Made by a program: the position numbers and the translations under genes
Shown here: positions 56,767-63,952 of the stretch, piece after piece
Position numbering within the stretch: the stretch's first letter is position 1
Layout of the letters: every line of letters starts with the position of its first letter
Assembly (NCBI RefSeq): GCF_025755255.1
Contig: NZ_JALIEB010000002.1
Coordinates: 411,218-475,217 of the forward strand
Origin: Roseobacter sinensis
GTDB lineage: Bacteria; Pseudomonadota; Alphaproteobacteria; Rhodobacterales; Rhodobacteraceae
Length of the DNA stretch: 64,000 bases
Direction: 5' to 3'
Notes under the pieces: generated by a model
The model's database searches: none
Seen by the model: only the letters and a program-made list of their open reading frames with translations
What the model was told of the DNA's origin: nothing

Positions 56767-57517
56767 CTGGGATCCACTGCGCGCGGAGCTCGCACTCTGG
56801 CGCCGGGCGGCGCTACCGTTGCCTCTCTGGTGGCGTGACGACGATGCGGTCTCCGCAACCCCGGCGCTGGAGCGCCTCAGCGCTCTTGCGGAGGAACTGG
56901 CCCTGCCCGTGCATCTTGCGGTGATCCCGGCCTTCGCAGATCGGAGTCTGGCGCGCGCCGTCGCCGATACGCCGCTGCTGCGACCCACCGTGCATGGTTG
57001 GGCGCATGAAAACCGGGCGCCGCGCGGCGAGAAGAAAGCAGAATTCGGCGCTGTTCACGCCGACACCGCGGAACTGCTCGGGCGCGGCCTGGACACCCTG
57101 CGCGATCTCTTCGGCCACGCGATCGCGCCCGCCTTTGTCGCCCCCTGGAACCGCCTGCATGGCGACGTGCCGCCGCACCTCGCCATGGCAGGCTACCGCG
57201 CGGTCTCGACCTTCGCGCCTCGCCCGACCGTCGAGCCGCTTCCAGGGCTGGTGCAGGTCAACGCTCATATCGACCCCATCGACTGGCACGGCACCCGCAG
57301 CCTTGTCGCACCGGACCGGATCGTCGCCCGGACGGTCGCAACGCTGCAGGATCGGCGGCAGGGTCGCGCGGACCCCACGGAACCCTTGGGATATCTCACC
57401 CACCATCTTGTGCATGATGCGGACATCTGGTCCTTTTCCCGTGAACTCCTGACCGAGCTGCTGGAGGGCGGCGCGGTCAGCCGACCGCTGACCGATATCT
57501 TGAAGGACCCCCCATGA
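56756..57517 (+). CDS. Polysaccharide deacetylase (NodB-like) family protein
   Basis: Protein of 253 aa. Metal-site features are WWRDDDA near residue 25, HGWAHE (H-x3-H) near residue 80, and FVAPWNRLHGD. This is the cytoplasmic, signal-less version often found in glycan clusters. GGAG lies 7 nt before the ATG at 56756. It would remove an acyl group from an amino sugar or sugar lipid before or after glycosyl transfer. The final ATGA overlaps the methyltransferase gene. Confidence 0.8.
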   Translation: MGIDWDPLRAELALWRRAALPLPLWWRDDDAVSATPALERLSALAEELALPVHLAVIPAFADRSLARAVADTPLLRPTVHGWAHENRAPRGEKKAEFGAVHADTAELLGRGLDTLRDLFGHAIAPAFVAPWNRLHGDVPPHLAMAGYRAVSTFAPRPTVEPLPGLVQVNAHIDPIDWHGTRSLVAPDRIVARTVATLQDRRQGRADPTEPLGYLTHHLVHDADIWSFSRELLTELLEGGAVSRPLTDILKDPP

Positions 57518-57993
57518 GCCGCCTCGATTCCATGCGCCGCCGCATCACGGCCCAGATCGACGGGATCAACTGGGCCGCAGAGGCGGTCACAGGGCTGGAG
57601 GGGGATGTGCTGGAGCTCGGCCTTGGCAACGGCCGCACCTATGATCATCTGCGCGAGCGCCTACCCCACCGGCGGATCTGGGTGATCGACCGGGTGCTGC
57701 AACCGCACCCTTCCTGCATTCCGCCTGCCGAGTGTTTCCTGGAGGGCGAGGCCGATGCCATGCTTCTGCGGCTCGCCAAAAAGGGCGTGCGGATCGCGCT
57801 TGCGCATTACGATTTCGGCTTCGGCGTCAAAGACAAGGACGTGGCCGAAGGCGCCCGCCTCTCGCCGCTGATCGCTCCCCTGATGGTCCCTGGCGGGCTG
57901 ATCGTCAGCCAGCAGCCGCTCACGGGATTCGACCAGATTTGCGGCCCAGCCACGGTCGCGGCCGACCGCTACCACTTCTACCGCGCGCCGTGA
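57514..57993 (+). CDS. Small class I SAM-dependent methyltransferase-like protein (paralogue of 39805)
   Basis: Protein of 159 aa with the SAM-binding motif VLELGLGNGRTYDHL (about residues 31-45), RRIWVIDRVLQPHP, an AHYDFGFG motif and LMVPGGLIVSQQP. It opens MSRLDSMRRRI and ends YHFYRAP, close in size and motif order to the protein at 39805-40290. It is the last gene of the glycan operon and probably methylates the glycan, its lipid carrier or a precursor. The target is unknown. Confidence 0.77.
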   Translation: MSRLDSMRRRITAQIDGINWAAEAVTGLEGDVLELGLGNGRTYDHLRERLPHRRIWVIDRVLQPHPSCIPPAECFLEGEADAMLLRLAKKGVRIALAHYDFGFGVKDKDVAEGARLSPLIAPLMVPGGLIVSQQPLTGFDQICGPATVAADRYHFYRAP

Positions 57994-58055
57994 CAGGCGA
58001 TGGAACATTTGCAGCTCGGGGACGTTCCTGTTCCGGACAACGAAAAGGAGCTCCC

Positions 58056-58175
58056 ATGTTGAGATTTGTCGCCGCATTGACCGTTCTGACCGCGCTGACT
58101 GCCTGCGAAACGACCAAAGGCGTCGGCCGGGATGTCGAGGACGCCGGCGAGGCCATTCAGGACGCCGCAAGCTGA
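58056..58175 (+). CDS. Entericidin-like mini-lipoprotein 1
   Basis: A 39-aa protein: a short signal sequence with a lipobox (LTAC, Cys at residue 17), then ETTKGVGRDVEDAGEAIQDAAS, the typical entericidin A/B-like amphipathic tail. AAAGGAG precedes the ATG. Entericidins are small membrane lipoproteins linked to stationary-phase lysis or envelope stress. It is followed by a strong terminator. A near-copy lies at 58294. Confidence 0.85.
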   Translation: MLRFVAALTVLTALTACETTKGVGRDVEDAGEAIQDAAS

Positions 58176-58195
58176 TCTGACTGTCACGCATCGCA

Positions 58196-58227
58196 AAGAG
58201 GTGGCCCGGCGCCACCTCTTCTTTTTT
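58196..58227 (+). terminator. Intrinsic terminator after mini-lipoprotein 1
   Basis: Perfect 10-bp arms (58196-58205 and 58211-58220) with a 5-nt loop are followed by six T residues at 58222-58227, 21 nt after the lipoprotein stop. Confidence 0.9.
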
Positions 58228-58293
58228 GCGTGAACTGGCCGATGAAATCGGTATAACCTGCGGGCAAGACCGATCGACAAAGGACCTCTCGAG

Positions 58294-58410
58294 ATGATCA
58301 GACTTGCCGTCGCCCTCGCTGCCCTGCTTGCCCTGGCCGCCTGCGAGACCACCAAAGGCGTGGGCCGCGATATCCAGAACGCAGGTCAGGCCCTCGACAA
58401 CGCGATCTGA
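58294..58410 (+). CDS. Entericidin-like mini-lipoprotein 2
   Basis: A 38-aa protein with lipobox LAAC (Cys at residue 17), then ETTKGVGRDIQNAGQALDNAI. AAAGGA lies about 9 nt before the ATG at 58294. It shares the ETTKGVGRD core with the preceding mini-lipoprotein and probably arose by tandem duplication, but it has its own promoter because a terminator separates them. Confidence 0.85.
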   Translation: MIRLAVALAALLALAACETTKGVGRDIQNAGQALDNAI

Positions 58411-58416
58411 CGCGCC

Positions 58417-58596
58417 TCAGCGGGAGATCCGAGCTGCCACCATCCAAGACACCGGCAGTGCCAGAAGCGCCCCTGCGCCCGCCGCGATCAGAATGGGGAT
58501 CGCAGCGGTGTAGCCTGCGCTCAGCACCGCGATCACGCCAGCCCCGGCCAGGGTGGCGGCCACGAAACAGTAAAGAATTGCGGCCAGACGAAGCAT
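58417..58596 (-). CDS. Small two-helix membrane protein
   Basis: A 59-aa protein with two hydrophobic helices (about residues 5-28 and 32-53) and the end ARISR. GGAGGG lies about 7 nt before the ATG at 58596. It begins 13 nt after the DksA-like gene on the same strand, so it is co-transcribed. No known domain is recognised. Confidence 0.65.
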   Translation of the reverse strand: MLRLAAILYCFVAATLAGAGVIAVLSAGYTAAIPILIAAGAGALLALPVSWMVAARISR

Positions 58597-58609
58597 CGGA
58601 TCGCCCTCC

Positions 58610-58933
58610 TCAGGCGGCTTGGGCTGCACAGGTCTTGCACAGCGGTGTATCGGGCAGAATGGCGAGCCGCGCCTCGGAGATATCCTCGCCGCACTCCAGG
58701 CAGACGCCGTAGGATCCGGCGGCGACCCGTGCCAAGGCTGCATCAATCCGGCGCAGCTCATTGAGCTCCGCATGCCCCAGCGCTTCGAGCACCTCGTCAC
58801 CCTGACGCTCGGAGGAGAAATCCTCCCAATCCTTTGGCGGCGTCTCGTCCAACTGGTGCTCCACCTCTGCCAGGTGCCCCACCAGTTCGGCGCGCCGCGT
58901 CAGCAGCCGGTCCTTGGCCTGCGCATGATCCAT
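58610..58933 (-). CDS. DksA/TraR-family C4 zinc-finger protein
   Basis: A 107-aa protein. An N-terminal coiled-coil (about residues 5-30) is followed by a C-terminal zinc finger with C78-x2-C81 and C99-x2-C102 (GVCLECGEDI; PLCKTC), as in DksA/TraR regulators that enter the RNA polymerase secondary channel. The coiled-coil is short, closer to YbiI/TraR-like forms than to full DksA (about 150 aa). AAGGAG lies before the ATG at 58933. It is followed by the 59-aa membrane gene. Confidence 0.88.
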   Translation of the reverse strand: MDHAQAKDRLLTRRAELVGHLAEVEHQLDETPPKDWEDFSSERQGDEVLEALGHAELNELRRIDAALARVAAGSYGVCLECGEDISEARLAILPDTPLCKTCAAQAA

Positions 58934-59712
58934 TGCGTCTCTCCTTCCGCTCGTGGAAAGAAATGGCACAGCCATGCACAAAACACCTTGATGTGGGTCA
59001 ATTGTCGGAGATCACGTCGCGGAATTCGGGCCGCAGACAAGCGAAAGGCGCCAGGGGATCGAACCGAGGTCCGTTCCGTGCGTGAGCACATCCTGACGCC
59101 TTCTTGAACCCTTGTATCCCCCCAGAGGGCGACAGCAGGCCCAGCTTGCGTGAGAGCGTTGCCCCTCTCCGCCGAGACCGCCTGCCCGAAGACCGGCTGT
59201 CCCTCGCATCGCCCCCACCTGACGCCGCCTTGCCTTTCCAGCCCTTGCGAGCCATCCCGACCTCTTGACGCCCGGCCTCTGCCGCCCTTTCGCCACGCCC
59301 CTTTCGGGACCACGCGATCCGACCTGCGTCCTCTTGAGGGTTTGCGGTCCGAACCTGACCCGAAGGTCTATCCCGTCTCGCCACCACCTCGAGGGGCCTT
59401 TGCGTCCCCAGCTTCGTTCAGAGAACTCTGCTGCGGTAAGTACAGATTGCGTCTTGAGAGGTGAGTCGCGCAACAGAAAAATGGCGGATTCGGCAAATTT
59501 CTTGTGGATAAGATATTGAATTTATTGCCGTTTCAACTGTGGGTAACTTGGGGATAATCCCGGATTTTTCTTTGTTTCGGCGGACTTCCAGAGGGAAGCG
59601 GTCTTTTCATTCCGCCGCATTTTTGAGCAGGCTGCAGCGTGCTTTTGCACCCCGAAATGCCTGTCATGTCTTGCCTTGAGGCGCGACTCACGGCAAAGGA
59701 GGCGTTCCAGGG
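58934..59712. other. Gene-free region upstream of tRNA-Thr
   Basis: About 780 nt with no supported gene. The first two thirds are GC-rich; minus-strand frames of up to 153 codons are open there but have no recognisable domain or convincing start. The last third (about 59480-59690) is AT-rich and carries DnaA-box-like motifs. No known RNA was recognised. Confidence 0.5.
59503..59557 (+). other. DnaA-box-like cluster in an AT-rich stretch
   Basis: Three same-orientation 9-mers: TGTGGATAA at 59503-59511 (an exact match to the reverse complement of TTATCCACA), TGTGGGTAA at 59538-59546 and TGGGGATAA at 59549-59557 (one mismatch each). They flank an AT-rich segment. This could be a DnaA-binding regulatory or replication-related site; function is inferred. 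Confidence 0.35.
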
Positions 59713-59788
59713 GCCGCTGTAGCTCAGCTGGTAGAGCACGTCATTCGTAATGATGGGGTCGGGGGTTCGAGTCCCTTCAGCGGCACCA
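59713..59788 (+). tRNA. tRNA-Thr (anticodon CGT)
   Basis: A 76-nt cloverleaf: acceptor arms GCCGCTG and CAGCGGC, D-stem GCTC/GAGC, anticodon stem CGTCA/TGATG with loop TTCGTAA (anticodon CGT, reading ACG), a T-loop GGTTCGA segment, and an encoded CCA at 59786-59788. It is followed by visibly AT-richer, unrelated genes, consistent with use as an island insertion site. Confidence 0.95.
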
Positions 59789-59902
59789 AAACGTCAACTA
59801 TTCGTTAACTTAGTGCACTGCGAGGATTCTTTTGCTAAATTAACTATATCGAAACTCAAAAACGTCTTATTAGCAGCAAAGCTCAATGCGGCGGTTACAG
59901 TC

Positions 59903-60358
59903 ATGCAACTTCTGAAGCATCCGATCCTTACTCACCTGATCGCCGCAGCGGTACCGCTGCTGATGTACTTCCTCTGGACAGACGGTGACTACGAATGGCG
60001 AGGCTTAGACCTTACAGCCGAGATAAATGATCGAGCAGAGCCACGGCTTCTAATACCCGCTGATTATAGTCAGCAACCCAGCGTAGTTTACGCTAGGGGA
60101 TCAGTAGTGAATTCGGTTGACCCGACGTCTTTACCTATTCCATTCAAAGTCCGTCTCACTCAAATTGATAGCGGCTCGACTGACCAGCATAAAATTATTT
60201 TGTTGCAAGACGTTCGACCACTTATATGCCAAGCGTTAAGCACAGAAAAATGTTCAGATTACAGGGTCGTCAATCTTGTCTTGGAAGCTACTTTCCCGCG
60301 CGGTGATTTGCCAGCAACTATTGAAAAAATGGCCCCAATCCCACTTAGCATCAGTTAG
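59903..60358 (+). CDS. Membrane-anchored protein of unknown function behind tRNA-Thr
   Basis: A 151-aa protein: an N-terminal membrane helix (about residues 8-25, HLIAAAVPLLMYFLW) and then a predicted extracytoplasmic domain starting DGDYEWRGLDLTAEINDRAEP and ending PIPLSIS. The ATG at 59903 is chosen because the frame upstream runs into the tRNA; its SD is weak. Base composition is clearly more AT-rich than the surroundings and codon use is unlike the neighbours. It overlaps the next gene. I do not recognise the family. Confidence 0.6.
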   Translation: MQLLKHPILTHLIAAAVPLLMYFLWTDGDYEWRGLDLTAEINDRAEPRLLIPADYSQQPSVVYARGSVVNSVDPTSLPIPFKVRLTQIDSGSTDQHKIILLQDVRPLICQALSTEKCSDYRVVNLVLEATFPRGDLPATIEKMAPIPLSIS

Positions 60359-61358
60359 TCTACTTTGCTTCTTGGGGAGCGCGCTGCAATCTACGGCGTG
60401 TGAAGGCTTCATAATTTCTTCGCCAATCTCGTGCTGGAGTACGGTGGTAGAAGATGGCTCGCACAATGTCTGGTTGTCCGCAGGTACTCTTGACACCATT
60501 CAAAAGCAGCTCGAAGACGAGAGCTTCGACGGGAAAGAATCACTCGTTTCAGAAGTTCAAAGAATGCTGGACTCGACATATGCTTGGCGAGCTGCAGACA
60601 ACGAACCACTAATAAGGCTGTCGTACCCGGCGGACAATGGAGACTGCACCTACATGCATTCTTCTGGAAGGCAGGGCAGCATAACACCGACTGAATTCTG
60701 CAACTCAATAAAGTGGGGACTTGGGTGGAGAGTCTCGCTGCTCATGGATACAGAGCGTACGGCAAGGCTGCAATTTGATGGCGCAACAATCACCGTCTTC
60801 CAACAGACCTTTCTTTCAAGTAACAAAAGCAGTGCTCCGAGCTTCGAAGCAATGACAGCTGTCTTCGAAAATATTTTGGTAGGCAACACCTTCCTTACGG
60901 ACGACGAGCAAGAAGAGCTACTACGGTTCTCCAGCTTGTTAGCGGAAACCAACGACCCGTTCTCGGTCATGGCAAGAGTTGATCATGGCTTTGAGCCAAT
61001 CAAAGGAACGCCAGTGATCCAAGGCGAAGTAGTCGATATCTACAGCACTCGAAGTGGTGACTACGTCGGCTACTACGACTGGGGTCCAGTCGCCGAGAAC
61101 GCGATGCTCCAAGACAGTTCACTTTGGAGGCAATACAGTTCCAGTTGGGCGATGGCATCAGGCTTACCCGAAAAGTTCATTGCTATGGCAGAGGACGAAA
61201 TGAGTGGAAGTAATCTAATGCAGGTAAACGAACAAGGTGACGTGACTCCATTAGATCAATCGAAGGAGTGGTATTCTGAACTTATCGTGCAAGGATATCT
61301 CTCCAACGGCTACCTGCCCTACACAATAGACGAAGAACTGCTCGAAGCGTTTGAGTGA
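60321..61358 (+). CDS. Secreted protein of unknown function, AT-rich
   Basis: About 345 aa if the TTG at 60321 is used. That start gives a basic n-region (LKKWPQSH), a hydrophobic core (ASVSLLCFLGSAL) and a cleavage or lipobox-like STAC site, then a soluble domain rich in acidic residues. Upstream TTG starts (to 60276) are possible and none has a good SD. Later segments include LSYPADNGDCTYMHSSG and YYDWGPVAENAM; no domain is recognised. It overlaps the preceding membrane protein gene by 38 nt, suggesting co-expression, and shares its foreign composition. Confidence 0.55.
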   Translation: MKKWPQSHLASVSLLCFLGSALQSTACEGFIISSPISCWSTVVEDGSHNVWLSAGTLDTIQKQLEDESFDGKESLVSEVQRMLDSTYAWRAADNEPLIRLSYPADNGDCTYMHSSGRQGSITPTEFCNSIKWGLGWRVSLLMDTERTARLQFDGATITVFQQTFLSSNKSSAPSFEAMTAVFENILVGNTFLTDDEQEELLRFSSLLAETNDPFSVMARVDHGFEPIKGTPVIQGEVVDIYSTRSGDYVGYYDWGPVAENAMLQDSSLWRQYSSSWAMASGLPEKFIAMAEDEMSGSNLMQVNEQGDVTPLDQSKEWYSELIVQGYLSNGYLPYTIDEELLEAFE

Positions 61359-61386
61359 TGGACCAACAGTCCATCATCACTCAAAC
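61349..61386 (+). terminator. Stem-loop at the end of the AT-rich gene pair
   Basis: The arm at 61349-61362 pairs with 61370-61386 (three bases bulged), spanning the stop codon of the secreted-protein gene. There is no U-tract, so it could be a weak terminator or 3'-end stabiliser. Confidence 0.45.
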
Positions 61387-61395
61387 TGCACCGGG

Positions 61396-61436
61396 GTGCG
61401 GCCGCAATTTTGCTGCGCAAAACCGCTTTCCCGCAC
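61396..61436. repeat. Palindromic repeat, copy 1
   Basis: A 41-nt element with outer arms GTGCGG and CCGCAC and an inner hairpin TTTTGC-TGC-GCAAAA. It is related to the copy at 61468-61506, and paired bases differ in a compensatory manner between the two. Confidence 0.6.
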
Positions 61437-61467
61437 TGGCCTAAGTGATGCCCAGAGTGCAGAGGGA

Positions 61468-61506
61468 GTGGGCACGCAATTCGCTGCGCGAACCGCTTCC
61501 GCCCAC
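61468..61506. repeat. Palindromic repeat, copy 2
   Basis: A 39-nt element with outer arms GTGGGC and GCCCAC and an inner hairpin TTCGC-TGC-GCGAA, sharing GCAATT, GCTGCGC and CCGCTT with copy 1 in the same order and orientation. It lies in the lepA 3' intergenic region. Confidence 0.6.
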
Positions 61507-61562
61507 CGTCTTTCATTTCAGCCCTGATGGACGTCTAGCCGGGGCTCCGCCCGTTCGCGCCT

Positions 61563-61599
61563 CAATCGCTCCACCGGAGCGATTGCCGGGCAAGCCCGG
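61563..61599. repeat. Two adjacent hairpins at the lepA 3' end
   Basis: A perfect 10-bp inverted repeat (61563-61572 with 61576-61585, loop ACC) is directly followed by CCGGGC-AA-GCCCGG (61586-61599). They lie 8-45 nt after the lepA stop and may end or protect the lepA transcript, although no U-tract follows. Confidence 0.5.
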
Positions 61600-61607
61600 A
61601 CCGGAGC

Positions 61608-63407
61608 TCACCCATCCATCTTCAGGGCGGAGATAAACGCCTCCTGAGGTATATCCACCTTCCCGAACTGGCGCATCTTCTTTTTCCCCGCCTTCTGCTT
61701 GTCCAGCAGCTTGCGTTTGCGGGTTGCGTCCCCGCCATAACACTTCGCCGTCACGTCCTTACGCATCGCGGACAGCGTCTCGCGGGCGATCACCTTGCCG
61801 CCGATGGCCGCCTGGATCGGGATCTTGAACATATGCCGCGGGATCAGGTCTTTCAGCTTCTCCACCATCGCGCGGCCCCGCGTCTCCGCCCGGTCGCGGT
61901 GGACCATCGTGCTCAAGGCATCCACCGGTTCGTCGTTCACAAGGATCGACATTTTCACCAGCTTGTCCTCGCGGTAGCCGATCATCTGGTAATCGAACGA
62001 CGCATAGCCCTTGGTGACCGACTTCAGCCGGTCGTAGAAGTCAAACACCACCTCGTTGAGCGGCAGATCGTAGACCACCATAGCGCGTGACCCCGCATAG
62101 GTCAGGTCGAGCTGGATCCCCCGCCGGTCCTGGCACAGCTTCAGCACATCGCCCAGATAGTCGTCCGGCACTAGGATCGTCGCCTTGATCCGCGGCTCCT
62201 CCAAATGGCTCACCAGCGTCAGGTCCGGCATGTCCGCGGGGTTGTGCAGCTCCATCATCTCCCCGTCCTTGAGGTGGATGTGGTAGATGACCGACGGCGC
62301 CGTGGTGATCAGCTCGATGTCATATTCCCGCTCGATCCGGTCGCGGATCACCTCCAGATGCAGGAGGCCCAGGAACCCGCAACGGAACCCAAAGCCCAGC
62401 GCGGCCGACGTCTCCATCTCGTAGGAAAACGACGCATCATTCAGCGCCAGCTTCTCGATCGCATCGCGCAGGTCCTCGAACTCCGCACTGTCCACCGGGA
62501 AGAGCCCGCAGAAAACCACCGGCTGCGAGGGTTTGAACCCCGGCAGCGCCACCTCCGTGCCCTTCTTCTCATGGGTGATCGTGTCGCCCACCCGCGTGTC
62601 CCGCACCTGCTTGATCGAGGCGGTCAGGAACCCGATCTCCCCCGGCCCCAACTCGTCAATCACCGTCATCTCGGGCCGGAACACCCCGATCCGGTCCACG
62701 TGATAGCTGGCACCCGTCTGCATCATCCGGATGCGCTCGCCCTTCTTCAGCACCCCGTCCATGATCCGCACCAGCACGATCACGCCGAGATAGCTGTCAT
62801 ACCAAGAGTCAACCAGCATCGCCTTCAGAGGCGCGTCCACCTCCCCCTTGGGCGCCGGCAGCGTGTTGACAATCGCCTCCAGCGTCTCGGTGATCCCCTG
62901 CCCGGTCTTGGCCGAGACCTGAATGGCCTCAGTCGCGTCGATCCCGATCACATCCTCGATCTGCTCCGCCACCCGGTCGCAATCACTCGCCGGCAGGTCG
63001 ATCTTGTTCAGAACCGGCACGATCTCATGATCCGCCTCGATGGCGTGATACACATTCGCCAGCGTCTGCGCCTCGACCCCTTGCGTGCTGTCCACCACCA
63101 GCAGCGAGCCCTCCACCGCGCGCATCGACCGGCTCACCTCATAGGCGAAATCCACATGCCCCGGCGTGTCGATGAGGTTGAGCACATAGTCCTCGCCGTT
63201 GCGCGCGGTGTAGTTGATCCGCACGGTCTGCGCCTTGATGGTGATGCCCCGCTCGCGCTCGATGTCCATGCTGTCGAGCATCTGCTCTTTCATATCCCGC
63301 TCCGCCACCGTGTTGGTGGACTGAATGAGCCGGTCAGCGAGCGTCGATTTCCCGTGGTCGATATGCGCGACGATGGAGAAATTGCGGATATGTGATAGCG
63401 GTGTCAT
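61608..63407 (-). CDS. lepA: Elongation factor 4 (LepA)
   Basis: Ribosome-associated translational GTPase, 599 aa, the full family length. G1 is AHIDHGKST, the switch region has [15 protein letters not shown]3 is DTPGHVDF and G4 is NKIDLP. The LepA-specific C-terminal domain has [18 protein letters not shown]. The start at 63407 ([11 protein letters not shown]) matches the family N-terminus; the frame upstream has no homology. The SD is weak. It acts in translation back-translocation or quality control and is a conserved core gene that marks the end of the foreign segment. Confidence 0.97.
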   Translation of the reverse strand: MTPLSHIRNFSIVAHIDHGKSTLADRLIQSTNTVAERDMKEQMLDSMDIERERGITIKAQTVRINYTARNGEDYVLNLIDTPGHVDFAYEVSRSMRAVEGSLLVVDSTQGVEAQTLANVYHAIEADHEIVPVLNKIDLPASDCDRVAEQIEDVIGIDATEAIQVSAKTGQGITETLEAIVNTLPAPKGEVDAPLKAMLVDSWYDSYLGVIVLVRIMDGVLKKGERIRMMQTGASYHVDRIGVFRPEMTVIDELGPGEIGFLTASIKQVRDTRVGDTITHEKKGTEVALPGFKPSQPVVFCGLFPVDSAEFEDLRDAIEKLALNDASFSYEMETSAALGFGFRCGFLGLLHLEVIRDRIEREYDIELITTAPSVIYHIHLKDGEMMELHNPADMPDLTLVSHLEEPRIKATILVPDDYLGDVLKLCQDRRGIQLDLTYAGSRAMVVYDLPLNEVVFDFYDRLKSVTKGYASFDYQMIGYREDKLVKMSILVNDEPVDALSTMVHRDRAETRGRAMVEKLKDLIPRHMFKIPIQAAIGGKVIARETLSAMRKDVTAKCYGGDATRKRKLLDKQKAGKKKMRQFGKVDIPQEAFISALKMDG

Positions 63408-63652
63408 CCTGCGGATATGTAGGGGTTTTGCGGGGCGGTCAAGATCGCCGATCCAGCGCTCCATCCGAAGCGACACAGACTGGAAGCTTCCACGTCAGCC
63501 ACCGTTCCCTCTCCTCGACGCCGCTAGACACCTCCAAGCAAATGTAAGCCGACGTTCTGAGGATCAATTGCCACTTCGATGCTACGAAGGCGGCTCCGGC
63601 ACTGTCGCTTGAGTTGTAGAACGGAATCACACATTGTCCAATGACTTAAGCA

Positions 63653-63952
63653 ATGTACCAAGCTTGGCACGCAAGGAACGCGGACAGTGACACGGTTGGG
63701 GCATCCTTTGCCATAAAACCTACCATTCTATGTGAGGGATTGACTGATTTGCCAAAAGTTAAAGATGTTTTTGTCGCTGGTGGTATGCCTTCCGTCACTT
63801 ACGTTGACAGGGCAGCTCGTAGCCTTGAGCGAAATCTGAAAACGGAGATTGCTGAAGGCTTCAAAGTAATATGCGTGACCGGCCCTACAAAATCAGGGAA
63901 AACAGTGCTTACGCGCCATGTTCTAGGGTCAGGACTCATAACCAATAGATGA
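63653..63952 (+). pseudogene. P-loop ATPase gene, truncated by IS insertion
   Basis: Only the N-terminus remains: LPKVKDVFVAGGMPSVTYVDR and then VICVTGPTKSGKTVLTRHVL, with a Walker A GPTKSGKT at residues 77-84 of the longest frame. After about residue 91 the frame runs into the end of an IS5-like element and stops at 63952. The true start may lie later (TTG codons near residues 30-33, with GAGGGA upstream). Composition is AT-rich relative to lepA. Proteins with this N-terminus resemble large ATPases I associate loosely with defence loci, but that is uncertain. Confidence 0.6.

Noticed and set aside
59012..59473. Minus-strand frames of 129-153 codons upstream of the DksA-like gene
   Set aside because: Basic, Gly/Arg-rich translations with no recognisable domain or good SD; two frames are equally open, as expected from GC-rich non-coding DNA.
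59750..59902. Start of the membrane-protein frame inside tRNA-Thr
   Set aside because: The tRNA is intact and the frame has no SD there; the ATG at 59903 directly before the membrane helix is more sensible.
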